Shown one piece after another: positions 53,135-61,554 of a stretch of 64,000 nt of DNA (position 1 is its first letter; each line of letters begins with the position of its first letter). The position numbers and the translations under genes are program-made. The stretch is from Desulfovibrio sp. Huiquan2017. GTDB lineage: Bacteria; Desulfobacterota; Desulfovibrionia; Desulfovibrionales; Desulfovibrionaceae. The stretch covers positions 1-64,000 of the forward strand of contig NZ_JAFMPN010000009.1 of assembly GCF_017351175.1 (NCBI RefSeq). The letters run 5' to 3'. Below the pieces are notes generated by a model. It searched no databases and was not told the origin of the DNA. It saw only the letters and a program-made list of their open reading frames with translations.

Positions 53135-53983
53135 CTAGTGATCGTATTGTCGGGCGTATGCCGCGTCGTTGTACATGCCCTCGCCATAGATCTTGCGTCC
53201 ATAGTCCGCGATGAGCCCTTGTCCTTCGGGCGAGGCCAGGAACTTGATGAACGCCACGGCCAACTCGTGGTTGGGCGCGCCGGGGGACGAAGCCAAAGCG
53301 TGGTAGGTGTTGATCAGCATGGGGTCCCCCCGGAACAGGACCTTCAGGCCGGGTACGTCCTTTTTGCCCATGATCCAAGTGGAGCTGTCGGTCATGAAGT
53401 ACCCGCCCTCGGCGTTGGCCCGCTTCAGGGTGGCCATCATGAAGTCCTTGGTGGTCACGTACCACTTGCCTTCGGGCCGGATACCAGCCTTCTTCCAGAT
53501 GGCCAGTTCCTTCTTGTGCGTACCGGAATTGTCGCCGCGCGACAGGAAAAGCGCCTCAGCCTTGGCAATGCGCCCATAGGCGTCCGCCGCGTCCCTGGCA
53601 CCGAAAATACCCGCCGGGTCGCTCGCGGGACCGACGATATAGAATTCGTTGGAACCGATCAGGGTGCGATCCACGGCCCATCCATCGGCCACGGCCTGCT
53701 TCTCGGCGGCGGGCGCATGAACCATGCAGGCATCCACATCGCCGCTTTTGAGCAGGCTCAGGGACTTGCCGGATCCCGCCTTGACCCAGCACATAGTCGT
53801 GCCGTGTTTGGCGTTGAAAGTGTCGGCCAAGGCCTTGAGCAATCCCAACTCACCCGGCGATCCCGTGGCCAGCTTGTAGACCGTGCCGCCGTCTCCATAG
53901 GTCTGCTTGCAGGGGGCGTCGCCTGCAAAGGCGCTGCCGAGAATCAGCAAGACCATCAATACCGAGAGGAACAATCGCTTCAT
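53135..53983 (-). CDS. Periplasmic anion-binding protein, TupA/tungstate-type
   Basis: 282 residues. Signal peptide LFLSVLMVLLILGSAFA, cut before GDAPCKQ. The core reads YKLATGSPGELGLLKALADT, then KHGTTMCWVKAGSGKSLSLL, VDACMVHAPAAE, and LFLSRGDNSGTHKKELAIWK near 150-169. This is the layout of TupA and related tungstate/molybdate-binding proteins, with the first motif altered from TTTS. Tungstate or molybdate would serve formate dehydrogenases. The partner permease and ATPase genes are not adjacent. AAGGAG precedes the start region. Confidence 0.75.
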   Translation of the reverse strand: MKRLFLSVLMVLLILGSAFAGDAPCKQTYGDGGTVYKLATGSPGELGLLKALADTFNAKHGTTMCWVKAGSGKSLSLLKSGDVDACMVHAPAAEKQAVADGWAVDRTLIGSNEFYIVGPASDPAGIFGARDAADAYGRIAKAEALFLSRGDNSGTHKKELAIWKKAGIRPEGKWYVTTKDFMMATLKRANAEGGYFMTDSSTWIMGKKDVPGLKVLFRGDPMLINTYHALASSPGAPNHELAVAFIKFLASPEGQGLIADYGRKIYGEGMYNDAAYARQYDH

Positions 53984-54102
53984 AATCAACTCCTTGAATA
54001 GGGTAAAATATGAGCGACGTTACCATTATTGATTATGTACATCAAGACGCTGCTCGGCATTACGTACACTGATCCAGCCACAGGCGGACCGAAGCACAAC
54101 GC

Positions 54103-54133
54103 AAAAAGCCCGCCGCACAAAGTGCGGCGGGCT
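54103..54133 (-). terminator. Terminator after rpsT
   Basis: AGCCCGCCGCAC / GTGCGGCGGGCT stem with a three-base loop and TTTTTG on the minus strand. Confidence 0.9.
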
Positions 54134-54162
54134 GAAGAAATCAGCGTAAGAACAAAGCGCCC

Positions 54163-54426
54163 TTAGGCAGTCTTGTTGACCGCGGCCTGGAGCCGAGCAA
54201 TGCGGCGCTGGGCCTGACGCGCGTGGATCACCTTTTTGCGGGCGGCGCGGTCCAGCACGGAGCTGGCTTCCTTCAGGGCCTCCTGGGCCTTGGCGATGTC
54301 GTTTTCCTCGAGGGCGAGACGAACGGCCTTGACGGTGTTCTTGATGCGGGTCTTGGAAACACGGTTGCGGGCGCGACGCTTCAAGCTCTGACGGTGCCTC
54401 TTCAAGGCGGACTTGTGATTGGCCAA
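54163..54426 (-). CDS. rpsT: 30S ribosomal protein S20
   Basis: 87 residues, strongly basic, all-helical: MANHKSALKRHRQSLKRRAR at the start, then KTRIKNTVKAVRLALEEND and IHARQAQRRIARLQAAVN. It binds the 5' domain of 16S rRNA. Length and order match S20. The start follows CAGGAGAAATTACC. It is separated from glyS by about 120 bases and has its own terminator. Confidence 0.95.
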   Translation of the reverse strand: MANHKSALKRHRQSLKRRARNRVSKTRIKNTVKAVRLALEENDIAKAQEALKEASSVLDRAARKKVIHARQAQRRIARLQAAVNKTA

Positions 54427-54545
54427 GGTAATTTCTCCTGATCGATTTATTATCGCATTAAAAAGCGTTTGTTTTGCAATTCATCCCAAAGGGAGTGCCT
54501 TTTATATGGACTCCCCGCCTGATGTCAAGACTTTTCTGCCCCAGG

Positions 54546-56654
54546 CTATACCTGCAAGGCGTTAAAGTCGGCCAGCCGACCCAGCCGGTCCACCAGCCCC
54601 TTGAGCAGGTTCAGCCGGTTCAGCCGGACGTCCGGGGCGTCGCACATGACCATGACGTTGTCGAAAAAGCCGTCCACGGCCGGGCGCAGTTCCCCGAGTA
54701 GACCAAACAGGCCCTTGAAGTCACCGTTCTCCCAGAGATCGTCGAAACGCGGGGCCACTTCACCGAGCTTGTTCCCGAAAGCGGTCTCATGTTCATCCTC
54801 GAACAAATCGGCGTCATAGTTGCCGGTCAACGGCTCACCCGCCTCGTCTCCCTGCTTGCGGATAATGTTGGCGGCCCGCTTGAAGGTCAGCACGCTCCGC
54901 TCGAAGTCGGCCCCCCGGCTGAACTCGGCCAGGGCGGTGAGCCGCGCCTTGAACGTGCGGATGTCGTTGAACCCGGCCCCCAGGGCAGCGTCCACCACGC
55001 GGGTGTCGAAACCCTGGCCGGTGAACAGGGCGCGCAGCCGCTGGCCGAAGAAGTCCATGAGCTTGCCCAAAGCCTCGCCCTGCTCCACTTTCCACTTCAC
55101 TCCGGAATACGCCTCCTGGGCGGCCCGAAGCATAGCTTCCAGATCCAGGGAGAGATCGTGCTCCATGATGATCCTGGCAATGCCCAGGGCGCAGCGACGC
55201 AGAGCATACGGGTCGTTGGCCCCGGTGGGCACCTTGCCCAGGCCGAAGCAGCCCGCCATGGTGTCGGCCTTGTCGGCCATGGAGACCAGAGCGCCGGACA
55301 GGGAGGACGGCACCGGGGTGTCGGGCCCGGCGGGCAGATACTGCTCGTAGATGCCCTTGGAAACGATCTCGCCCAACCCGGCGCGTTCGGCGTAAATGCC
55401 GCCCATCTTGCCTTGCAGGGAATCGAACTCGATGACCATTTCGGACACCAGATCCGCCTTGGCCAGGCGACCGGCCTGGGCGTACTTTTCAATCTCGCCG
55501 GGCAGGATGTTCTGAGACGCATCCAGGGTCTCGGCCAGCTTGGCGCACAGGGTCTCTATACGCCGGGACTTGTCGCCAACGGTGCCAAGCGGCCCAAGAA
55601 AGACCACATGCTCCAGCTTTTCAAGCCAGGTGTCGAACTCCACCTTGCAATCCGCCTCCCAGAAGAAGCGGGCGTCCTCAAGGCGGGCCTTAAGCACCCG
55701 CTCCCACCCCTTCTTGACCAGGCTCACGTCCAGGGGCTCCAGATTCAGGGTGGTCAGGAAATGCGGCAGCAGCTTGCCGTCCGCATCCTCCACGCCGAAA
55801 GACTTCTGGTGGGACTGCATGGAGGTCAACAGGACCTCGCGCGGCAATTCCAGGTAGCGCGGGTCGATGTCGCCAATAAGCGGCCTGGGGTATTCCACCA
55901 GGTTGGCCACCTCGTCCAGCAGCCCATCGTTCCAGACGATCCGGCCGCCGAGGGCTTCGGCCAGCCTGTTGCCCTCTTTCACAATGGTCTCGCGGCGCTC
56001 GGCCGGGTCAATGACCACCTTGCACTGGTCGCGGACCACGGAAAAATAGTCGGCCGTGGAGGCCACGCTGAACGGTCCGGGACCCATGACGCGATGCCCG
56101 CGCGTCTCGCGGCCCGACGTCAGATTCTCCAGGGGAAATTCGACGACGTCCGTATCGAGCAGGGCCAGGAGCCAACGCACGGGGCGGCCGAAGGTGAAGT
56201 CGTAATCGCCCCAATGCATCTTCTTGGGGAAGGACAGGGACTCGATGCTCTTGATGCAGATGGCGGGCAGGATATCAACGGTTTTACCGCCGCCGACCAA
56301 TTTCTTGGCCGCCAAGTATTCGCCCTTGCCGGTCTCCATCTTGAACAACGCGCTCTCGGGAACTCCCTGGGTCTTGGCGAAGCCCAGCCCCGCCTTGGTC
56401 AGGTTGCCCGCGTCGTCATAGGCGATGCGCACCGGAGGCCCGGTGACGGTCTCCTCCTCCTGCAATTGGGTCAGGGCCAGGGACGGCACGTGAGCGGTGA
56501 TACGGCGCGGGGTGGCGTAGCATTTGACCCCCCCGTTCTCGACCATGGACTCGGTCAGCCCCTTGGCAAAGGCCTCTTCGAGCTCGGCCGCCAGCTTGGG
56601 GACGAAGCGGGCGGGCATTTCCTCGGTTCCGATTTCCAGAATGAATTCGGCCAT
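54546..56654 (-). CDS. glyS: Glycyl-tRNA synthetase beta subunit
   Basis: 702 residues, normal for the alpha2beta2 type. It begins MAEFILEIGTEEMPARFVPK, has the segments KMHWGDYDFTFGRPVRWLLA and DDPYALRRCALGIARI-like NDPYALRRCALGIARIIMEH, and ends in an anticodon-binding-type C-terminal domain (DNVMVMCDAPDVRLNRLNLL). It works with the alpha subunit encoded just upstream; the gap is 42 bases. Confidence 0.95.
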   Translation of the reverse strand: MAEFILEIGTEEMPARFVPKLAAELEEAFAKGLTESMVENGGVKCYATPRRITAHVPSLALTQLQEEETVTGPPVRIAYDDAGNLTKAGLGFAKTQGVPESALFKMETGKGEYLAAKKLVGGGKTVDILPAICIKSIESLSFPKKMHWGDYDFTFGRPVRWLLALLDTDVVEFPLENLTSGRETRGHRVMGPGPFSVASTADYFSVVRDQCKVVIDPAERRETIVKEGNRLAEALGGRIVWNDGLLDEVANLVEYPRPLIGDIDPRYLELPREVLLTSMQSHQKSFGVEDADGKLLPHFLTTLNLEPLDVSLVKKGWERVLKARLEDARFFWEADCKVEFDTWLEKLEHVVFLGPLGTVGDKSRRIETLCAKLAETLDASQNILPGEIEKYAQAGRLAKADLVSEMVIEFDSLQGKMGGIYAERAGLGEIVSKGIYEQYLPAGPDTPVPSSLSGALVSMADKADTMAGCFGLGKVPTGANDPYALRRCALGIARIIMEHDLSLDLEAMLRAAQEAYSGVKWKVEQGEALGKLMDFFGQRLRALFTGQGFDTRVVDAALGAGFNDIRTFKARLTALAEFSRGADFERSVLTFKRAANIIRKQGDEAGEPLTGNYDADLFEDEHETAFGNKLGEVAPRFDDLWENGDFKGLFGLLGELRPAVDGFFDNVMVMCDAPDVRLNRLNLLKGLVDRLGRLADFNALQV

Positions 56655-56696
56655 TGTTCTTCTCTTCTATAGTCTGATGCGTGACGTGGGCATCGT

Positions 56697-57566
56697 TTAT
56701 TTCTTGAGCAGGGGATAGCCCATTTCTTCCCGCTGGTCGGCGTAGAGCCTCGCGATCTTGGAGGCCAGATTGCGCACGCGGCCGATGTAGGTGGCGCGTT
56801 CGGTGATGGAGATGGCCCCCCGGGCGTCCAACAGGTTGAAGGAATGGGAGCACTTCAGGCAGTAGTCATAGGCGGGCCAGGGCAGCCCCGCCTCGCACAG
56901 CTTCAGGCATTCGCCCTCGAACTTGTTGAAGAGGTCGAAAAGCATATCCGCGTTGGACAACTCAAAGTTGTACTTGGACATCTCCACCTCATTCTGGTGG
57001 TAGACGTTGCCGTAGGTGACCGTGTCGTTCCACTTGAGGTCGTAGACCGACTCCTTCTCCTGGAGATACATGCAGAGGCGCTCCAGCCCGTAGGTGATCT
57101 CCACGCTGACGGGTTTGAGGTCGATACCGCCCACCTGCTGGAAGTAGGTGAACTGGGTGACCTCCATGCCGTTGAGCCACACTTCCCAGCCCAGGCCCCA
57201 GGCGCCCAGGGTGGGTGATTCCCAATCGTCCTCCACAAAACGGATGTCGTGGGCCGCCGCGTCGATGCCGATGGCCGACAGGGACTGCAGGTAAAGATCC
57301 TGGACATTGTCCGGGGACGGCTTCAGGACGACCTGGAACTGGTAATAATGCTGCAACCGGTTGGGGTTCTCGCCGTAGCGGCCGTCGGTGGGACGGCGGG
57401 AAGGCTCGACGTAGGCGGTCTTCCACGGCTCGGGGCCGATGACCCGGAAAAACGTGGAGGGATTGAACGTCCCGGCACCGCACTCGATGTCCATGGCCTG
57501 GACCACGGCGCAGCCGTAATTCGCCCAAAAGCCCTGCAATTTCAGTATGACATCTTGAAAATTCAT
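56697..57566 (-). CDS. glyQ: Glycyl-tRNA synthetase alpha subunit
   Basis: 289 residues. It opens [20 protein letters not shown], followed by [20 protein letters not shown] and the class II motif region [20 protein letters not shown]. The C-terminal helical part ends YPLLKK. ATG 57566 follows TTGGAG by eight bases. Together with glyS it makes the heterotetrameric enzyme common in bacteria. It begins 13 bases after recO. Confidence 0.95.
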   Translation of the reverse strand: MNFQDVILKLQGFWANYGCAVVQAMDIECGAGTFNPSTFFRVIGPEPWKTAYVEPSRRPTDGRYGENPNRLQHYYQFQVVLKPSPDNVQDLYLQSLSAIGIDAAAHDIRFVEDDWESPTLGAWGLGWEVWLNGMEVTQFTYFQQVGGIDLKPVSVEITYGLERLCMYLQEKESVYDLKWNDTVTYGNVYHQNEVEMSKYNFELSNADMLFDLFNKFEGECLKLCEAGLPWPAYDYCLKCSHSFNLLDARGAISITERATYIGRVRNLASKIARLYADQREEMGYPLLKK

Positions 57567-57579
57567 GATCTGCTCCAAC

Positions 57580-58338
57580 TCATACCTTTTTATACATGCC
57601 GCCCTCCCAGGACAGGCCCAGGTGGTAGGCGACGAATAGTTCAATCAGTTGACTGGCCTGGCGGCGGACTTCATTGTCCATGCTCACTGAGGCCCAGTCG
57701 GCCGGCCGGCTGTGTTGTATCCAGTCCAGGGCGCGCAGCACCCCGGCGGAAATAGGCCGAGCAAGACCCTCTAACGGTTTCCCGTCGGAAAGACAAGTCC
57801 GGCAGGCCACTTGGCCGCGCTCCACGCCGAAACGATGGCCGCACTCGCAGGACAAGGGGCGGCCGCATACCCCGCAACAGAGGAAGTCGGGCGTGAAGCC
57901 CATGTCGAAGGCCATTTTGGCCCGAAAGAGCCAGGGGGTAAAATCGCTGCCCGTGCCGCTCTCCTCCAGCATGTGCAGGGTCTCAAGGAGCAGTTCGTAG
58001 GCAACCTTGGCATCGGCGGGGTCGATCTCCACCGCCTCTACGAATTTGACGCAGTTGACGGCCAGGCCGGTGCGTGCCGGGTCCGTGCGGATCCCGGGAA
58101 AATTGTGCAGCAGCGTCCCCTCTTCGAGGACCGTGTATGCACCGGTCTTGTTGGTTCCGATGGTGAAGAGCACGAGGCTCAAAGGATCAAGGCAGCCCAC
58201 GAAGCGACGGCGCGAACGGCTGCCGCCGAAGGCGAACCCGTTGAAGATGCCGCGCGAAGGCGTCAGCAGGCGAACCCAGACGTCGGCCTCTCGAAAACGC
58301 CCGGTCTTGAGTACGAGGGCTTTTTCGGTGGCGCTCAT
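57580..58338 (-). CDS. recO: DNA repair protein RecO
   Basis: 252 residues. An N-terminal OB fold ([20 protein letters not shown] then [19 protein letters not shown]) and a helical C-terminal domain. A zinc finger is formed by cysteines in [20 protein letters not shown] and [10 protein letters not shown]. It loads RecA onto SSB-coated DNA with RecR. It lies in a minus-strand run between a RodZ-like gene and glyQ, an arrangement often seen in this family. Confidence 0.9.
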   Translation of the reverse strand: MSATEKALVLKTGRFREADVWVRLLTPSRGIFNGFAFGGSRSRRRFVGCLDPLSLVLFTIGTNKTGAYTVLEEGTLLHNFPGIRTDPARTGLAVNCVKFVEAVEIDPADAKVAYELLLETLHMLEESGTGSDFTPWLFRAKMAFDMGFTPDFLCCGVCGRPLSCECGHRFGVERGQVACRTCLSDGKPLEGLARPISAGVLRALDWIQHSRPADWASVSMDNEVRRQASQLIELFVAYHLGLSWEGGMYKKV

Positions 58339-58372
58339 GAGCCTACGTCCGCGCGGAATCCGGAAATCCCGG

Positions 58373-59377
58373 TCACATGCCGAAGGTAAGCGTCTGGATG
58401 TTGCCCTTGGAGGCGTCCAGGGCGTAGGGCTGGCCGTTATAGGTCACGGTCACGCCGGAAACGTTGCCAATGCGGATGCGGCGCGGGCTGTTGAACATGA
58501 GGCGCAGCGGTTCCCCCTTGCGCAGGACGAAGTCACGGGCCATCTTGGTCTCCTCGCCCCGCCAGACGCCGATCCAGCACCCCTTGTCCGAGATGGCGCG
58601 GATGATCACCACATGGTCGTAGTTGGGCTCATCGGGCGCGCCCTCCTGGGTAATGGCGGCCTCCTCGTCGGCCAGGTCGGACTGGGCCGGAGCCGGAACT
58701 TGAGCCGGGGCGGCGGCCCGCTCGCGGGCGGGAGCGGCCGGAGCGGGCACGTCGGGCGCGGATTCTTCCGCCGGGGCTTGACCGGTCCGCGTAGCCCAGT
58801 CCTGTTCCTCGGCGGGAGCCGTCTCGGGCGCGATCTCGGGCGCGATCTCGGGCGCAGACTGGTCATCGGCAGGGGCGACTTCCGGGACAACCTCACCGGG
58901 CCCGGCGGGCTGGACGGACTCCTCGGCCGGAACCGGCGCTGGCACAGTGGCCTCCGGGACCTTGGGCTTGTTCAGATTCAAGACCAGGATCACCGCCGCG
59001 ACGACGAGGACCAAGACGATGAGGATGGAGGGCCACACGGACCGCTTGCGGCGTCCAGCGCCCACTTCGTTGTCCTGAAAGGCCTTTTCCGCAGTGGGGG
59101 CCACATCGTAGGAAAGGTCCCCTGCCTGGGGCTGCTCCAATTGATATTCGCGGTCCACGACCATGGACAGTTCATCCGGGTCGAGCCCGAGCAGGCGGGC
59201 GTAGCTCTTGACGAATCCCTTGGTGTACACGGGATGCGGCAGGGCCGAGCGGTCGCCACTCTCCAAGGCGAGAAGGATGACGCGGCTGATCTTGGTGGTC
59301 TCCATGACCGCTTTGATGGTCAGCCCCTTGGCCTCCCGTTCGCGCTGTAGCGTTTCGCCGAGTTCCTGAAATGTCAT
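58373..59377 (-). CDS. RodZ-like helix-turn-helix membrane protein
   Basis: 334 residues. N-terminal HTH_25-type domain (LGETLQREREAKGLTIKAVM, then SRVILLALESGDRSALPHPV and YTKGFVKSYARLLGLD), one membrane span at about 112-134, a long Pro/Ala/Glu-rich periplasmic linker, and a C-terminal DUF4115 beta domain. RodZ ties the MreB cytoskeleton to the wall machinery. The linker includes three tandem units of the type EIAP (a 12-bp DNA repeat near 58829-58862). Its ATG overlaps the stop of the foldase gene upstream (ATGA). Confidence 0.8.
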   Translation of the reverse strand: MTFQELGETLQREREAKGLTIKAVMETTKISRVILLALESGDRSALPHPVYTKGFVKSYARLLGLDPDELSMVVDREYQLEQPQAGDLSYDVAPTAEKAFQDNEVGAGRRKRSVWPSILIVLVLVVAAVILVLNLNKPKVPEATVPAPVPAEESVQPAGPGEVVPEVAPADDQSAPEIAPEIAPETAPAEEQDWATRTGQAPAEESAPDVPAPAAPARERAAAPAQVPAPAQSDLADEEAAITQEGAPDEPNYDHVVIIRAISDKGCWIGVWRGEETKMARDFVLRKGEPLRLMFNSPRRIRIGNVSGVTVTYNGQPYALDASKGNIQTLTFGM

Positions 59378-60345
59378 TGGGTTACTCCATTATCGGGCTT
59401 GAGCGCATCGTCCATGTAGACGATAACCGCGCTCTGCTTCAATTTATCGAAATAATCGGTGAACACCGTCTCCCGTTTTTTCTGCATCAAATCCCTGTAG
59501 AGATTGTCGCGCACGTCTTCAAGCGGAACCATGCGGTCGTCGTTGATCTTGATGGGTGAAAGCAGAGCTTGATGCCCCTGGATGGTCAATGGCGTGCTCA
59601 CGCCGCCCTCGGCCACTCCCTGAAGGGAGGTTCGCCACTCGTCGGCCAGGTCCACCCAGTTCAGTTGACCGATGGATCCGCCGCTGTCCTTGCCCGGACC
59701 GACACTATACTTGGCTACGGCCTCGGCAAAGGTCAGCTCGCCGTTGGTGATGCGCTCCCTGACTTCCACCGGAGATACATCGGGCGGCAAGAGGATAATG
59801 GCCAGCTCGACCATCTTGCCCATGGAGTAATCATCCTTGCGGGCTTCATACTCCGCCTGGATTTCCGAATCCGTGACCACGACCTTGCTGTTGACCATGT
59901 GGCCGATGAGCTCCTGCTTCTCCAGCATTTTCTTGAGCCGCGAACGGAACTCCTCCATGCTCAGGCCATCCTGGGCCACCATCTGCTGAAATTCCTCCAG
60001 GGTCAGACCGCGCTCGTTGCGGACCCGCTCGATTTCCTTGTCCAGATTCTCTTCGGACACGTTGACGGAAAACCGCTGGATCTCCTGCTGAATGAGTTCA
60101 TCGTTGACGAGCTTATCCAGCATCTGCTTCCGCAACGACTGCAACTTCGCCTGTTCCCGGGCATCGAGTTTGCGGTCCTTGATCTTGTCGTAAACGGGCT
60201 TCATCTCCTGGTCCAAGTCATATTGGGTGATGATGGAGTCGTTGATCTTCACCAGGATGCGGTCCACGACCATATCCTTGGCCTGGGCCGTCAGCGGATA
60301 GAGAAAGAGCATGGCTCCCAAAAGCAAGGAAACGATTTTTACCAC
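59374..60345 (-). CDS. SurA-like periplasmic peptidyl-prolyl isomerase/chaperone
   Basis: 323 residues starting at GTG 60345, which follows AAGGAG by eight bases and opens a signal peptide (IVSLLLGAMLFLYPLTAQA). A SurA N-terminal chaperone domain follows (VDRILVKINDSIITQYDLDQ, KQMLDKLVNDELIQQEIQRF). One parvulin domain comes next (SMGKMVELAIILLPPDVSPV ... FAEAVAKYSVGPGKDSGGSI). It probably helps outer-membrane protein folding. The gene sits between a second foldase gene and the RodZ-like gene, all on one strand. Confidence 0.87.
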   Translation of the reverse strand: MVKIVSLLLGAMLFLYPLTAQAKDMVVDRILVKINDSIITQYDLDQEMKPVYDKIKDRKLDAREQAKLQSLRKQMLDKLVNDELIQQEIQRFSVNVSEENLDKEIERVRNERGLTLEEFQQMVAQDGLSMEEFRSRLKKMLEKQELIGHMVNSKVVVTDSEIQAEYEARKDDYSMGKMVELAIILLPPDVSPVEVRERITNGELTFAEAVAKYSVGPGKDSGGSIGQLNWVDLADEWRTSLQGVAEGGVSTPLTIQGHQALLSPIKINDDRMVPLEDVRDNLYRDLMQKKRETVFTDYFDKLKQSAVIVYMDDALKPDNGVTQ

Positions 60346-60444
60346 GCATTCACTCCTTGAATCGGGAAAGGACATTTCCATTCCTCTCCCGAAATGTTGT
60401 CGGATTCTAGTCGTTTTGTACGGACTATGCAACGAACGGACCGA

Positions 60445-61545
60445 TCAGATCCCCGTATCCGTGCCGATCTGGTCCATGGGAATAGCCTCATCGGCCGGCT
60501 CCTGATCGTTCATGTCATCCTGGGACATGTCCGGCGGCAAGGTCGGTTCCATGCCCTGATCCGGAGATGATTCGTCCGGTTCCGTCATGACGGGGTCATC
60601 CCCGCCAGCATCGCCTTCTCCCGGCTTGGCGGCGGATTCCAGCAGATGCTCGCTGATCTTGATGTCCGCCTTGGCCAAGCTCCCGGAAAGCCATTTCTCG
60701 AAGGCGCTTTCCATCTTCTTTTCAAGCAGGGCCTCTTCCACCAGGGGATAGGCCTGGGCCGGAGGCAAGACTTTGGCTTCGCTGCGTTCGAGCAAAACCA
60801 GGGCTTCGAAACCGAAACGGTCGGTTAGTACGTCGCTGGCCTGCCCCGGCTTGAGCCCGGTCAAAGCGGCGCGCCAGGGGGCGGTCAACCGCCCTTCCCG
60901 CACCACCACCTCCCGGGTCTCGACTTCACCAAAGGCGGTGGCCAAGTTCACCTGGTCATGATCCTTGAGATACTTGTCCACGGCCTTGATAACCAACTCG
61001 CGGCTCGGCCCCCGCACCACCAGGATGCGCAGACTCTCGGCCAGATAGAAGTCCGAGATATGGTCGCGGTAGTACTTCTCGGCCTCTTTGTAGTCGATCT
61101 TGACCTGCGGCCGGAGGACCTGCTGAAAAAATTTCTTCTGGGCCAGATAGTAACGCAGTTGCCGCCGCCAGGACTTGAGGTCGATGTATTCCTCGACCAA
61201 AACCTGTTCAAAGGCCCCCTCGGGATAATCGGCGCGCACCATGTCCTCGGCCTTGCGCAGTTCCTCGTCCGTCACGGACAGGTCGCGGCGGGCCAAATCC
61301 TGGACCACCAGTTCCTGCACAATCAGGTCCGACAGGATCTCGCCGTATTCCCGGCGCAGCTTTTCCACGCTGGGCACAAAGGCCCCGACGCTGTCCTCCT
61401 GGAACTGGTCGTGTTGGAACTCCAACTGGCTGAGGAAAATGGGCGCACCGTTGACCCGGGCCACGATGCCCATGTCGTCCGTGTCCCCAGAGCAACCGGC
61501 CATGAGGGCCGCCAACAAAAACAATATGGCTATGTAACGTTTCAT
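60445..61545 (-). CDS. SurA/PrsA-type foldase lipoprotein
   Basis: 366 residues. Signal AILFLLAALMAGC with lipobox cysteine 18, so membrane-anchored. The SurA_N region is VARVNGAPIFLSQLEFQHDQ with ILSDLIVQELVVQDLARRDL. The isomerase region is less clear (YRDHISDFYLAESLRILVVR), and it ends in an acidic Asp/Glu/Pro/Met-rich tail of about 60 residues. It resembles the lipid-anchored PpiC-type chaperones next to mfd. It begins nine bases after mfd and is followed by a paralogous soluble foldase. Confidence 0.8.
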   Translation of the reverse strand: MKRYIAILFLLAALMAGCSGDTDDMGIVARVNGAPIFLSQLEFQHDQFQEDSVGAFVPSVEKLRREYGEILSDLIVQELVVQDLARRDLSVTDEELRKAEDMVRADYPEGAFEQVLVEEYIDLKSWRRQLRYYLAQKKFFQQVLRPQVKIDYKEAEKYYRDHISDFYLAESLRILVVRGPSRELVIKAVDKYLKDHDQVNLATAFGEVETREVVVREGRLTAPWRAALTGLKPGQASDVLTDRFGFEALVLLERSEAKVLPPAQAYPLVEEALLEKKMESAFEKWLSGSLAKADIKISEHLLESAAKPGEGDAGGDDPVMTEPDESSPDQGMEPTLPPDMSQDDMNDQEPADEAIPMDQIGTDTGI

Positions 61546-61554
61546 ATGTACTCG

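Noticed and set aside
58829-58862. 12-bp tandem repeat as a possible mobile or regulatory repeat
   Set aside because: It is in frame within the Pro/Ala/Glu-rich linker of the RodZ-like protein and encodes repeated EIAP units, so it is ordinary linker repetition.
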